Assembly: GCA_965215345.1 (NCBI GenBank)
Contig: CBDCDL010000002.1
Location: forward strand, 1,426,001-1,490,000
Reading direction: 5' to 3'
Length of the DNA stretch: 64,000 nucleotides
Source: CATQHW01 sp965215345
Lineage (GTDB): Bacteria; Spirochaetota; Spirochaetia; SZUA-6; Bin103
Below, piece by piece: positions 8,667-17,024 of this stretch. Position numbers and translations under genes: made by a program. Numbering within the stretch: position 1 is the stretch's first letter; every line of letters begins with the position of its first letter. Under the pieces are notes generated by a model. It was given only the letters and a program-made list of their open reading frames with translations. It did no database searches and was not told where the DNA came from.

Positions 8667-10001
8667 TCAGCCGCCGGGTGTGAAGTAGCAGCCGATCTTG
8701 GCTTCCAGCTCCGCCCACTCCGCATCCGGGGAGGAGCCGGTCACCAGCCCGTTGCCGGTGTAGAGCGACACCGAACCGCGTTCGATCAGCGCGGAACGGA
8801 TGGCCACCGCGAAGGAGGCCTGGCCGTGACCGACCCAGCCCACCGGCGCGGCGTACCAGCCGCGGTCGAACGGCTCGTGTCGGGTCAGGAAGCGGCGCGC
8901 GGCTTCGGCCGGCTCGCCCCCCACCGCCGGTGTGGGGTGCAAGGCGTCGACCACGTCGGCGACGCCCACGCCGGAGGCCAATTCGCCCGAGAGGCGACTC
9001 ATCAGGTGCTGGAGGGCGGGCAGGCGCAGCACGGTGGTTTCCCCTGCGGTGGTGTCCGTGCACAGACCGGTGAGCGCGCAGGCGATCGCGTCGTGCACGA
9101 TGCGGTGCTCGAGCACGTCCTTGGCCGACGCCGTGAGTTCCCGCCGCAGGCGATCGTCATCCTGCGGCGAAGCGCCGCGGCGCCGGGTGCCGGCGATCGC
9201 CTCCGTGCGGACGGTGCGTCCGCACAGTGAGAACAGTCGTTCCGGGGTGACGCTGACGAAGGCGGTGCCGGGCCGGGGCTGCACCAGGAAGCGGAACGAG
9301 CGGTCGTCCGCCTGGCTCATGGCCGCCAGGAGCGCCGCGGGGGTGATCGGCGCACCCGCGGTCGCGCCGGTGCGGCGCGCCACCACCACCTTGCTCAGCG
9401 GGTCGGCGCTATCGTCGATGGCGGTGAGCGCCGTGCGCACGAGCGTCTCCCAGCCCGCGCGGTCGGGCGCATCGGCATCGCGGCGCAAGCGGACCTGCAC
9501 CTCCCGCTCTGCGGCGGGTGCCGGCGGTCGCTGCAGGTCGTCCAGCAGCGCGGCCAGCCCGTCCCGCTCCGACGCCCGGAAGTTGCAGGCGAGCAGCGTT
9601 GTGCCGTCACGACGAACCGCCTCGAAGCGTGGCACCACGAACCGGTAGGCGCCGAGTGTCCGCCACTCGGGAGCGGCGGGCGCCTGCGGGTCGAAGCGCG
9701 TGCCTCCGTAGAAGCGGACGCCTTCGTCGGCGGCTTCCAGTTGAGCGGCGATGCGCTCCATCCAGACCGCTGCCCCGGGCGCCGTGTTGCCGGCGACTCC
9801 GGTCAGGATGCCGGCGGCTGAGATCTCTTCGCGGCCGTCGCGGTCGGCCCAGTAGCACAACTCCCCTTCCGTTCGGCCGGCCAGCCACGCCAGCGGGTCG
9901 ATCCGGGTGGCCACCTCGACGCGGCAGATGCCGCGGCTGGAGGCGGCCTGGCCGTTGCCGGTCGCGGCATGCGGCACGGGCGGAGAAGCGACGTCGCTCA
10001 T
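8667..10001 (-). CDS. menF: Isochorismate synthase (MenF)
   Basis: 444 residues of the chorismate-utilising enzyme family. The C-terminal catalytic half holds the conserved RTEAIAGTRRRG block, VLEHRIVHDAI and HPTPAVGGEP. The closing YTGNGLVTGSSPDAEWAELE segment is typical of MenF/EntC. It converts chorismate to isochorismate, the first step of classical menaquinone synthesis. The gene follows menG/ubiE by 34 bp and precedes menD by 19 bp. PabB and TrpE share the fold, but the TPAVGG motif and neighbours favour isochorismate synthase. Confidence 0.93.
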   Translation of the reverse strand: MSDVASPPVPHAATGNGQAASSRGICRVEVATRIDPLAWLAGRTEGELCYWADRDGREEISAAGILTGVAGNTAPGAAVWMERIAAQLEAADEGVRFYGGTRFDPQAPAAPEWRTLGAYRFVVPRFEAVRRDGTTLLACNFRASERDGLAALLDDLQRPPAPAAEREVQVRLRRDADAPDRAGWETLVRTALTAIDDSADPLSKVVVARRTGATAGAPITPAALLAAMSQADDRSFRFLVQPRPGTAFVSVTPERLFSLCGRTVRTEAIAGTRRRGASPQDDDRLRRELTASAKDVLEHRIVHDAIACALTGLCTDTTAGETTVLRLPALQHLMSRLSGELASGVGVADVVDALHPTPAVGGEPAEAARRFLTRHEPFDRGWYAAPVGWVGHGQASFAVAIRSALIERGSVSLYTGNGLVTGSSPDAEWAELEAKIGCYFTPGG

Positions 10002-10035
10002 GCGCTCGGCGTCAGTATAGTGCGGCTGGGCGGCA

Positions 10036-10779
10036 TCATGACTTGCGTGCCAGGTACAGCGTCGCCACCCCGAACGTGAGGGGGCGGGTGGTGACGTCCG
10101 GGAAGCCGGCCTGCCGCAGCATGGTGACGAAGCGCGTGCCGTACGGGAACGTTTCCACCGATGCGTTCAGGTAGCGGTAGGCCGGCCCGTCCCCGGAGAC
10201 GAGCCGGCCGACGGCCGGCAGCACGTGGCGGAAGTAGGTCAGGTAAAGCGCGCGCAACCGCGGAGACTCGGGAAGCGAGAACTCCAGCACCGCCAAGGTG
10301 CCGCCGCGAGCGAGCACACGGCGCATCTCGGTCAGCGCGCGCGGACGGTCGTCCATGTTGCGGATGCCGAACGCGACCGTGACCGCATCGAAGGAGTGCT
10401 CCTCGAACGGCAGGCGGTGGGCGTCGCCCAGCGTGAGCTTCGCGGCGCAGCCGGCCCGCGCCAGCTTGTCGCGGGCGATGTGGAGCATGTCCGGGGCCAG
10501 GTCGACGCCCACGGTGCGGGTCAGGCGGGGCAGGCGCCGGTCGATCGCCAGCAGCAGATCGCCGGTGCCGGTTGCCACGTCCAGGACGCTGCGGACGCGG
10601 CGGGCGGCCAGCGCGCGGGCGACGCAGTCGCGCCAGCGCACGTCCGAGCGCAGCGACAGCAGGCGGTTGAGACGATCGTAGGTCGGAGCGATGCGGTCGA
10701 ACATCGCCCCCACCTCGCTGGTCCCGGGCACCATGGGGATCAATATGCGGACGGAGTCGACAGCCGACAACCGCCTCAT
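10036..10779 (-). CDS. menG: Demethylmenaquinone methyltransferase (MenG/UbiE)
   Basis: About 247 residues of the UbiE family. The N-terminal FDRIAPTYDRLNRLLS motif is characteristic. The SAM site is LDVATGTGDLL, followed by FGIRNMDDRPRAL and a C-terminal FGVATLYLARK. It methylates demethylmenaquinone, the last step of the pathway. The start is uncertain: ATG at 10779 has a weak AGGA upstream, while an internal ATG at 10734 would give a 232-residue protein closer to the usual short N-terminus. The gene is divergent from parDE, with about 64 bp between the two start codons, so their promoters share this gap. Confidence 0.9.
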   Translation of the reverse strand: MRRLSAVDSVRILIPMVPGTSEVGAMFDRIAPTYDRLNRLLSLRSDVRWRDCVARALAARRVRSVLDVATGTGDLLLAIDRRLPRLTRTVGVDLAPDMLHIARDKLARAGCAAKLTLGDAHRLPFEEHSFDAVTVAFGIRNMDDRPRALTEMRRVLARGGTLAVLEFSLPESPRLRALYLTYFRHVLPAVGRLVSGDGPAYRYLNASVETFPYGTRFVTMLRQAGFPDVTTRPLTFGVATLYLARKS

Positions 10780-10792
10780 GTGTCCTGCCGGA

Positions 10793-10832
10793 TTGCATCC
10801 CATGGCCGAGAGAGGTATGATTAAGTCATACC
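10793..10832 (+). promoter_or_regulatory. parDE promoter with palindromic operator over the -10 box
   Basis: A TTGCAT -35 (10793-10798) and a TATGAT -10 (10816-10821) are separated by 17 bp. The -10 lies inside a perfect inverted repeat, GGTATGA-TTAAG-TCATACC, at 10814-10832. GAGGAGGT follows directly and serves the antitoxin ATG at 10844. ParD-type antitoxins normally repress their own promoter by binding such palindromes, so this is a likely autoregulatory operator. Boxes and repeat are read directly; the regulation is inferred. Confidence 0.72.
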
Positions 10833-10843
10833 GAGGAGGTTGG

Positions 10844-11113
10844 ATGACCGTCAAGACGACACTCAGCTTCACCGACCGTCACCACCGGTTTCTGCAACAG
10901 AAGGTCAACGAGGGCGTCTTCGCAACCCGGAGCGCGGCCGTCGCCGCCGCGCTTGAGCAGATGATCCAGGATGACGCCGAACGCGAAGTGGCATTGGCAG
11001 CGCTTGCCGATGAGATCCGCGCGCGCATGTCCACGCCGCGCTCGGAGTTCGTGGACAGGGAGCAGGCATTCTCGGCGGCACGCGCCACCATTGAGGCAGC
11101 CCGGAAGGAGTGA
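10844..11113 (+). CDS. parD: ParD-family antitoxin (ribbon-helix-helix)
   Basis: 89 residues. The N-terminal ribbon VKTTLSFTDRHHRFLQQKV, then FATRSAAVAAALEQMIQDD, match the RHH DNA-binding fold of ParD/CC2985-type antitoxins; the charged C-terminal tail would bind the toxin. A strong Shine-Dalgarno (GAGGAGGT) ends 3 bp before the ATG. The last codons overlap the toxin start (GTGA), the usual coupled arrangement. It should neutralise the adjacent ParE-like toxin and repress the shared promoter. Confidence 0.88.
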   Translation: MTVKTTLSFTDRHHRFLQQKVNEGVFATRSAAVAAALEQMIQDDAEREVALAALADEIRARMSTPRSEFVDREQAFSAARATIEAARKE

Positions 11114-11439
11114 ATGATCGCCTGCGTTTCCATCCGCTCGTGGAGCGGGACCTCGACACGATCGTGCGATGGATCACCGATCACGTCGGCGTTCACGTCG
11201 CCCATCGAAAGCTTGCGGAAATCGAGCGGGCGATTACCGACCTCTCTCACGTGCCGCACATGGGGTCGGTGCGAGACGACATGGCGCCAGGGCTGAGAGC
11301 CATCCCAGCCGGAAGAAAGGCCGTCGTCGCCTTCACGGTCGACGATACGACGCAGGAGGTCTTCATCCATGCGGTCACCTACGGCGGCGCCGACTGGATG
11401 GGCCGAAGTCGTTCCCGTGTCCGGCATGATCCGAGATAG
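11110..11439 (+). CDS. parE: ParE/RelE-superfamily toxin
   Basis: 109 residues with the ParE pattern: N-terminal LRFHPLVERDLDTIVRWITDH, a central HVPHMGSVRDDMAPGLRAIP and the closing strand VFIHAVTYGGAD. ParE toxins poison gyrase, whereas RelE toxins cleave mRNA; sequence alone does not settle which. The start is a GTG at 11110 that overlaps the antitoxin stop, so translation should depend on reinitiation. An ATG four bases later is in another frame and gives no family match. Length and residues look intact. Confidence 0.86.
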   Translation: MNDRLRFHPLVERDLDTIVRWITDHVGVHVAHRKLAEIERAITDLSHVPHMGSVRDDMAPGLRAIPAGRKAVVAFTVDDTTQEVFIHAVTYGGADWMGRSRSRVRHDPR

Positions 11440-11443
11440 CCGA

Positions 11444-12793
11444 TCAGGCGTCGGCCACAAAGCCCAGGTCGTGATTGTCGATCTGATGTTCGATCACGAG
11501 TGAGTTGACGCGGAATTCATCCCCGAGTTTGTCGACGTCGCTGAACGACACGGGACCCGCGACGTGCTCGGCCAAGGCGTCGGCGGGGGCGAGAAACTCG
11601 GCGGCGAATGCTCGCGATGCCTGCTGGTCCCACGTGTGCGCGGACGTTACGAGCCGGCGGGCCTGCGCTGTGGCCGCTGTGGCGAAGTGGTGAAAGAAAA
11701 GTGATCGAGCCAGCCGGAATCGCTCCGGTTTGATGTCGCCACCCTGGTAAGCGACGACGACAGGAGCCCCGCCATCGCTACGATCCAGCATCGCGTCGAA
11801 TGGGCTGGCCGGCTTCGAATCGGTGATCAGCAAGGGCTTCTCCGCCCAGCCGAGATCCTGCATGATGGCGCGCATATCGGCCACCGGCCCCCCGTTCGCC
11901 CCGAAAAGATTCCGGCGGAGCCGTCGGGCGCACTCGTAGCCGGTCTCGTGAGCGGTCTGGCGGGGCGATGGGCGCTCCACTTCCCGCCCGTTCCTTGCAG
12001 AAGGACGGGACCCCAAGGCACGTTCGTGGGCCGCATCGATCCAACGCACATCCGCGGGGAGCGCATCGGCCGTCGCCGCGTCGAGGAGGTCGCCCTTGAG
12101 CTTGAGCTCGCCCTCCAGGGACGACATCGACGCTTTCAACAGCTCCTCGCGCCGGTCCGTCAATTCGTCCGGGTCGTACGGGTCCAGGCCCAAGCGCGCC
12201 GACCAGACGCAGAGCTCGCGCTCGTCGGGTGTGGCGGTCGTGATTGCGGCCCAGTCCCGGCTCAGCGCTTCGACTTCGGGTGCGTCCATCTCCTCAACGC
12301 GCTCCAGGACACGAAGAACGAAACCAGTCAACCCGTGCGCTACCTCGTCGGCTGCCAGTCTCGCTTCTCCTTTGCCCACGAATCGAAGAAACGGGTGTGT
12401 GACGTCCGGCTCATCGGGAAGCCACCGTACGACGATGGCGTCTCCATCGCGGAACAGCATCAGGTTCGGGAGCACACCACCCTCGCCGACCGCCCGCAGA
12501 CTGTGGCGCTGGACCCAGAGCCGGTGGTCGACGTTGCAGGCCAGATCGTGCAATCGAGACAGGCGATGAAACCGATAGGCTTCGTACTGCAGGCACCACC
12601 AGTTCTCGACGATCCATCTGCACAACGGCAGGGCGGAGCCGTATATGCCGTCCCGCAGGATTTGGTAGCGGTGGTCGATGGCTCGGGTAACCACGTGCCC
12701 GCCCACGTCCATGGTCAGGCGGCACCATGTGCGCGCGAGTACCGGGTCGCGTACCCCGGGCGCATCCTGCCACTCGACCTGAAACTCGATCAT
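11444..12793 (-). CDS. ImmA/IrrE-like protein with a degenerate metallopeptidase motif
   Basis: 449 residues. The first about 330 residues match nothing I recognise. The C-terminal part aligns by pattern with ImmA/IrrE peptidases: RFRLARSLFFHHF near residue 360 stands where RFTLAHELGHLLL is expected, and RAFAAEFLAPADAL near 395 matches the E-x-x-x-N-x-F-A-A-x-L-L-M-P helix. A further VDKLGDEFRVNSLVIEHQIDNH follows. Both zinc-binding His and the catalytic Glu of HExxH are missing, so proteolysis is unlikely. The gene converges on parDE, with only 4 bp between their 3' ends. ImmA-like proteins usually pair with an HTH repressor; none is adjacent. A sensor or scaffold role is possible. Confidence 0.55.
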   Translation of the reverse strand: MIEFQVEWQDAPGVRDPVLARTWCRLTMDVGGHVVTRAIDHRYQILRDGIYGSALPLCRWIVENWWCLQYEAYRFHRLSRLHDLACNVDHRLWVQRHSLRAVGEGGVLPNLMLFRDGDAIVVRWLPDEPDVTHPFLRFVGKGEARLAADEVAHGLTGFVLRVLERVEEMDAPEVEALSRDWAAITTATPDERELCVWSARLGLDPYDPDELTDRREELLKASMSSLEGELKLKGDLLDAATADALPADVRWIDAAHERALGSRPSARNGREVERPSPRQTAHETGYECARRLRRNLFGANGGPVADMRAIMQDLGWAEKPLLITDSKPASPFDAMLDRSDGGAPVVVAYQGGDIKPERFRLARSLFFHHFATAATAQARRLVTSAHTWDQQASRAFAAEFLAPADALAEHVAGPVSFSDVDKLGDEFRVNSLVIEHQIDNHDLGFVADA

Positions 12794-12949
12794 GCGGCGC
12801 CGCTCCAGTTCAGGCGGCCCGCAGGGTCGCGAGGGTATTCGGACTCCAGGAGCTTGTATCCTTTCTCTTGTGCCTCATGTTGTCCCTGCGCGCTCACCAT
12901 GAACGGGACCGAATCGGGACGGTCCAGGGCGCGCCTGTCTGCCATGCTA

Positions 12950-14035
12950 TCATCCGTCAATCAGGCACGCTCCACGGCGCGGGTCGATGGCGAAGGTCAC
13001 CGCCGCGCCCGTGGGCGGTAGCGGTTGATCGGCCGGCACCCGGAAGTGGAGCTCGCTCCCGGAGATGCTGATCCGGACGCGCTGCGCGGCGCCCCGAAAG
13101 GAGCGGGCGGTCAACTCGCCGTGCAGCACCCAGCGGTCGGCGCTGGAGACCGGCCGCTCGGGGGTGTCCTCCGCGCAGATGGTGATGGCGTTGGGGCGCA
13201 GCAGCAACTTGAGGTCTGCGCTGTCATCATCCGGCGGCGTCAGCGCCTCCGCCGGCAGATCGCCGAGCTCGGTCCGAACGAGCGGGCGGCCGTCGACCCG
13301 TTCCAGGCGGGCGGCGACGAGGTTGTCCAGCCCCAGGAAGCGGGCCACGTACTCGCTGCCGGGCTCGCGGTAGATCTCCGCTGGCGTGCCGACGCGGGCG
13401 ATGCGGCGTGGCCGCATCACCGCCACGCGATCAGCCACCGCCAGCGCCTCCTCGACGTCGTGGGTGACGTAGATCGCCGGCAGATCGAGGTCGCGCAGGA
13501 TCGTCCCCAGGTCCTCCGCCAGCCGGTCGCGCAGGTTGCGGTCCAGGGCGGCCAGCGGCTCGTCGAGCATGAGCAGGCACGGCTCCGGGGCCAGCGCCCG
13601 CGCCAGCGCCACCCGCTGCCGCTCGCCTCCCGACAGGGTGGTGACGTCCCGGCCCTGCAGGTGGTCCAGGCCGACCAGCGCCAGCACCTCGGCCACCCGC
13701 TCGCGCAGCCGCAAGGTCGGCGTGCGGCGGATGCGCAGGCCGAAGGCCACGTTCTCGAACACGTTCAGGTGCGGGAACAGCGCGTAGTCCTGGAAGACCA
13801 TCCCGAACCCGCGGGATTCGGCCGGCGCGCCGGCCAGGTCCCGACCCTGCCACAGGATCGTCCCCTCGTGCGGTTCCAGGCCGGCGACCAGCGCCAGCAG
13901 CGTGCTCTTGCCGCAACCGCTCGGGCCGAGCAGCGCCACCGTTTCTCCGCGGCGTACGCGCAGATCGACCCCGTACAGCGCCAGCGTCTCGCCGTAGCGC
14001 TTGCTCACGCCGCGCAGCTCCAGGTCGACCGCCAC
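12950..14035 (-). CDS. thiQ: Thiamine-type ABC transporter, ATP-binding protein (ThiQ-like, with extended C-terminus)
   Basis: About 361 residues. Walker A GPSGCGKST, Q-loop FQDYALFPHL, signature LSGGERQRVALARAL, Walker B CLLMLDEP and switch His in YVTHDVEEAL are all present. Residues after about 240 form a TOBE-like tail, making it longer than the short E. coli-type ThiQ and closer in shape to FbpC/PotA. A GTG at 14035, 8 bp after the permease stop and preceded by GAGGGA, is the chosen start. The TPP riboswitch at the head of the operon supports thiamine as cargo. Iron or spermidine ATPases look similar, so context carries the specificity. Confidence 0.85.
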   Translation of the reverse strand: MAVDLELRGVSKRYGETLALYGVDLRVRRGETVALLGPSGCGKSTLLALVAGLEPHEGTILWQGRDLAGAPAESRGFGMVFQDYALFPHLNVFENVAFGLRIRRTPTLRLRERVAEVLALVGLDHLQGRDVTTLSGGERQRVALARALAPEPCLLMLDEPLAALDRNLRDRLAEDLGTILRDLDLPAIYVTHDVEEALAVADRVAVMRPRRIARVGTPAEIYREPGSEYVARFLGLDNLVAARLERVDGRPLVRTELGDLPAEALTPPDDDSADLKLLLRPNAITICAEDTPERPVSSADRWVLHGELTARSFRGAAQRVRISISGSELHFRVPADQPLPPTGAAVTFAIDPRRGACLIDG

Positions 14036-14043
14036 CGCGTCCC

Positions 14044-15738
14044 TCAGAAGCTCGACACGCGCGCCACCCGCAGACGCTCGATCGCGGTGACCACCACCGC
14101 GGTGACCAGCATCAGGATGGTCGCCAGCGCCATGCCTTGGCCCAGGTTGAGGGCGCCGGGCCGGCCGAGCAGGCGGAAGATGACCAGCGGCATGGTCGGC
14201 AGGTCGCCGCGGGCGACGATCGCGGTGGCGCCGAACTCGCCGAGCGAGATCGAGAACGCGAAGGCTGCCGCCACGCCCATCGCCCGCGCGACGATGGGCA
14301 GCTCCACGCGGCGCGCCACCTGAGCGCGGGTGGCGCCCAGCACGCGCGCGGCCTGAACCAGCCGCGGCTCGACGGTGGCGAGCGCAGGCGCCAGGCTGCG
14401 CACCACGAACGGCAGCGCCACCAGCGCATGGGCGATCGGGATCAGCAGCGGCGAGGCGCGCAGGTCCAGCGGCGGCCGGTTCAGCGCGACGATGAAGCCC
14501 AGACCGAGCGTCACCGCCGAGGTGCCGAGCGGCAGCATCAACAGCGGGTCGAACAGCCGCGAGGAGCGCGCCGCGCCGTGCCGGCCGAGCGCCCAGGCGG
14601 CCGGCGTCCCCACCGCCAGGGCGATGACGGTGGCCGCCGCCGCGAAGACGAGCGAGTTGCGCACCGCCGACAGCGCGCTGCCGTGGAAGGCGCCCTGCCG
14701 GCTCTCCACGCTGAGCGCCTGGTAGAACATCAGGGTCGGCCCCTCCGCGCCTGAGACCGAGCGAGCGGCCAGCGCGGCCAGCGGCGCGAGCTGGAAGACC
14801 GCGATCCCCACCAGCACGGCCGCCGCCAGGGCGCGGGCCGGGTAGCCGGCCAGGGAGCGCTCGTTGGTGTGCGGCGCGCGCAGCGGCAGCGGCCGGCTCA
14901 CGCGGCGCATCAGCCGCGTGTAGGCGATGCCGAGCGCCAGCGTGATCGCCACCTGCACCAGCGCCAGCGATGCGGCCACCGGCAGGTCGAACAGGCTGAT
15001 GGTCTGGTAGTAGATCTCGACCTCGATGGTCGCGAAGCGCGGCCCGCCCAGGATCAGGATCACCCCGAAGGAGGTGAAGCAGAAGATGAACACCAGCACC
15101 GCCGCGGCGGCGACCGGTGCGGCCAGCAGCGGCAGGCTGATCCGCAGCCAGCGCTGCGCGGCGCCGGCGCCCAGGGTGCGGGCCGCGTCCCACAGGCGGC
15201 GGTCGATGCGCGACCAGTAGTCGCCGACCAGCCTCAGCACGATCGTGGTGTTGTAGAACACGTGCGCGACCAGGATGGCGCCGAACGTCCGGCTGAAGCG
15301 CAGCGGCGGCAGACCCGTCGCGTCCAGCATGGCGTTGACCCAGCCGCGCGAACCGAGCAATGCGTCGAAAGCAGCCGCCACGACCAGGGTGGGCAGCACG
15401 AACGGGATGGCCGTCAGCGCCCGGAACATCGTCTTGCCGGCGAACCGGTAGCGCGCCACCAGCCAGGCGCCGGGCAACCCGACGACGAGCGTCAGCGCCA
15501 TGGACGCCGCCGCCTGGCCGATGGTGAACAGCAGCACACGCCCGGTCGCCGGCGAGGCCAGCGCCCGCAGCAGGCCGTCGGCTTCGCGGGCGAAGCTGGT
15601 GGCGACGATCCCGGCCAGCGGCCAGGCGTAGAACAGCGCAAGGAAGGCGAGCGGCGCGGTCCAGAGCAGGGCCGGGCCTCGGAGCGCGGTCCTGCTCCGG
15701 ATTCCGGAGCGGCTCAGCGCAGCACGACCTCGGTCCAT
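14044..15738 (-). CDS. thiP: Thiamine-type ABC transporter permease, fused double-domain (ThiP-like)
   Basis: 564 residues with about 12 hydrophobic segments. Two BPD_transp_1 modules lie in tandem, each with an EAA loop (DAARTLGAGAAQRWLRISLP in the first half; QAARVLGATRAQVARRVELP in the second). This double-domain form is typical of ThiP and FbpB. It would form the membrane channel for the binding protein next to it. The start overlaps the thiB 3' end by 25 bp. Regulation by the upstream TPP riboswitch favours thiamine over ferric iron. Confidence 0.88.
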   Translation of the reverse strand: MDRGRAALSRSGIRSRTALRGPALLWTAPLAFLALFYAWPLAGIVATSFAREADGLLRALASPATGRVLLFTIGQAAASMALTLVVGLPGAWLVARYRFAGKTMFRALTAIPFVLPTLVVAAAFDALLGSRGWVNAMLDATGLPPLRFSRTFGAILVAHVFYNTTIVLRLVGDYWSRIDRRLWDAARTLGAGAAQRWLRISLPLLAAPVAAAAVLVFIFCFTSFGVILILGGPRFATIEVEIYYQTISLFDLPVAASLALVQVAITLALGIAYTRLMRRVSRPLPLRAPHTNERSLAGYPARALAAAVLVGIAVFQLAPLAALAARSVSGAEGPTLMFYQALSVESRQGAFHGSALSAVRNSLVFAAAATVIALAVGTPAAWALGRHGAARSSRLFDPLLMLPLGTSAVTLGLGFIVALNRPPLDLRASPLLIPIAHALVALPFVVRSLAPALATVEPRLVQAARVLGATRAQVARRVELPIVARAMGVAAAFAFSISLGEFGATAIVARGDLPTMPLVIFRLLGRPGALNLGQGMALATILMLVTAVVVTAIERLRVARVSSF

Positions 15739-16820
15739 GAGCGGATCCAGCGCTCCCGATGCTCGGCGATCTGCGCGGAGTCGAGCATCGCCGGCTCGTC
15801 AGGCACGGCCAGGAAGTCCACGAACTCCTTCTGCAGGACGGCGTCGCGGTTTACCGGAAACACGAACATGTTCAGCGGCAAATCCTCCTGGAACGTGCGC
15901 GACAGCATGAAGTCGACCCAGAGCTCGGCCAGGTCGCGGTTCTCTGCGCCGGTCAGGATTCCCACGAACTCGATCTGCCGGAAGCACGACAGCGGCCCCG
16001 TGACCGCGGCGGTGGGCGGTGAGTCCATCGGCGACTCGGCGTACAGCATCTCGAACGGCGGGCTGGAGCCGTAGGAGACGACGATCGGGCGCGGCCCCTG
16101 ACCGGCGGAGCCCGTGAACTCCACGAAGTAGGCGGTCTCCCAGTCGTTGACCACGAGCACGTCGTTGTCGACCAGCGACTGCCAGTAATCCAGGTAGCCG
16201 GGATCGCCGTAGCGGGCCACGGTCGCCATCAGGAAGGCCAGTCCGGGCGAGGAGGTGGCCGGGTTCTGGACCACGGTGAGGCTGCGGTAGGCTGGGTCGA
16301 TCAGGTCGTCCAGATCCTGCGGCGGCGGCGGTCCGTCGTCGCCGAAAGAGGCCACGTGATAGTTGAGGCAGACGTCGCCGTAGTCGACCGGGAGCGCCCG
16401 GTACGACGGATCGACCTGGAACTCGGCCGGCACGGACGCCAGCATACGCGAGCGGTAGGGCTCCAGGATGTCCTCGTCCAGCGCCCGGCTCAGGAAGGTG
16501 TTGTCGATCCCGTAGATGACGTCGGCCAGCGGCTTGCCACGGGCCAGGATGGCCTTGTTCAGGGCGGTGCCGGTGTCGCCTGCCTCCAGGATGCGGACAC
16601 GGATGCCGTGCCGGTCCTCGAACGCGGCCAGGACCTCCTCCGACGCGGCGAACGAGTCGTGCGTCATCACCGTCACCGTGCGCAGATCGGACGTCTCGGC
16701 GTCCGCGAATGCCGCAAGCGGCGCGACGATGAAGGCGAGGGTTGCGAGCAGGCAGGCGGCCGGCCTGCCGAACCCCGCCGTGTCCAACCCCGGCCGCGTG
16801 TCCATTACTGTGCGATTCAT
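15714..16820 (-). CDS. thiB: Thiamine ABC transporter substrate-binding protein (ThiB/TbpA-like)
   Basis: 368 residues. An extended N-terminus leads into a hydrophobic signal segment, with likely cleavage after AAFADA near residue 41. The mature protein opens TVTVMTHDSFAASEEVLAAF and continues with LADVIYGIDNTFLSRAL and PVDYGDVCLNYH, matching TbpA-type thiamine-binding proteins of the iron/thiamine binding superfamily. It starts at the ATG at 16820, about 8 nt after GGAGGAGG. About 57 nt upstream lies the TPP riboswitch, which very likely controls it and the downstream permease and ATPase genes. Confidence 0.9.
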   Translation of the reverse strand: MNRTVMDTRPGLDTAGFGRPAACLLATLAFIVAPLAAFADAETSDLRTVTVMTHDSFAASEEVLAAFEDRHGIRVRILEAGDTGTALNKAILARGKPLADVIYGIDNTFLSRALDEDILEPYRSRMLASVPAEFQVDPSYRALPVDYGDVCLNYHVASFGDDGPPPPQDLDDLIDPAYRSLTVVQNPATSSPGLAFLMATVARYGDPGYLDYWQSLVDNDVLVVNDWETAYFVEFTGSAGQGPRPIVVSYGSSPPFEMLYAESPMDSPPTAAVTGPLSCFRQIEFVGILTGAENRDLAELWVDFMLSRTFQEDLPLNMFVFPVNRDAVLQKEFVDFLAVPDEPAMLDSAQIAEHRERWIRSWTEVVLR

Positions 16821-16876
16821 GCGAAACCTCCTCCATCATCGGGGTTCCGCGATAGGCACCGCGTCTGAGAGATCCA

Positions 16877-16961
16877 TCCCTCCGCCGGCATTACCCGGAT
16901 CAGGTGGTGCGAGTCGAGGACTGCTGCGCCCTCCTCTCAGCTCGGCGCTACCGAGCTCCCC
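16877..16961 (-). promoter_or_regulatory. TPP riboswitch (THI element)
   Basis: Read on the minus strand the element opens GGGGAGC, forms a GC-rich hairpin (CTCGG-TAGCG-CCGAG), then shows the conserved GCTGAGAGGAGGGC. The second half is ACCTGATCCGGGTAATGCC followed by GGCGGAGGGA. These are the two halves of the thiamine-pyrophosphate aptamer. It ends about 55 nt before the thiB ATG, with the thiB Shine-Dalgarno between. No U-rich terminator hairpin is obvious in that gap, so control of translation initiation is more likely than termination; that part is inference. It links expression of the transporter to TPP, the cofactor of MenD and of the E1 enzyme at 48 kb. Confidence 0.96.
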
Positions 16962-17024
16962 GTGATTCTGTCGGAGGCAACCATGCCAGCCGCCGCCGCG
17001 GCGGTCAAGAGGACGGCAGCGCGG

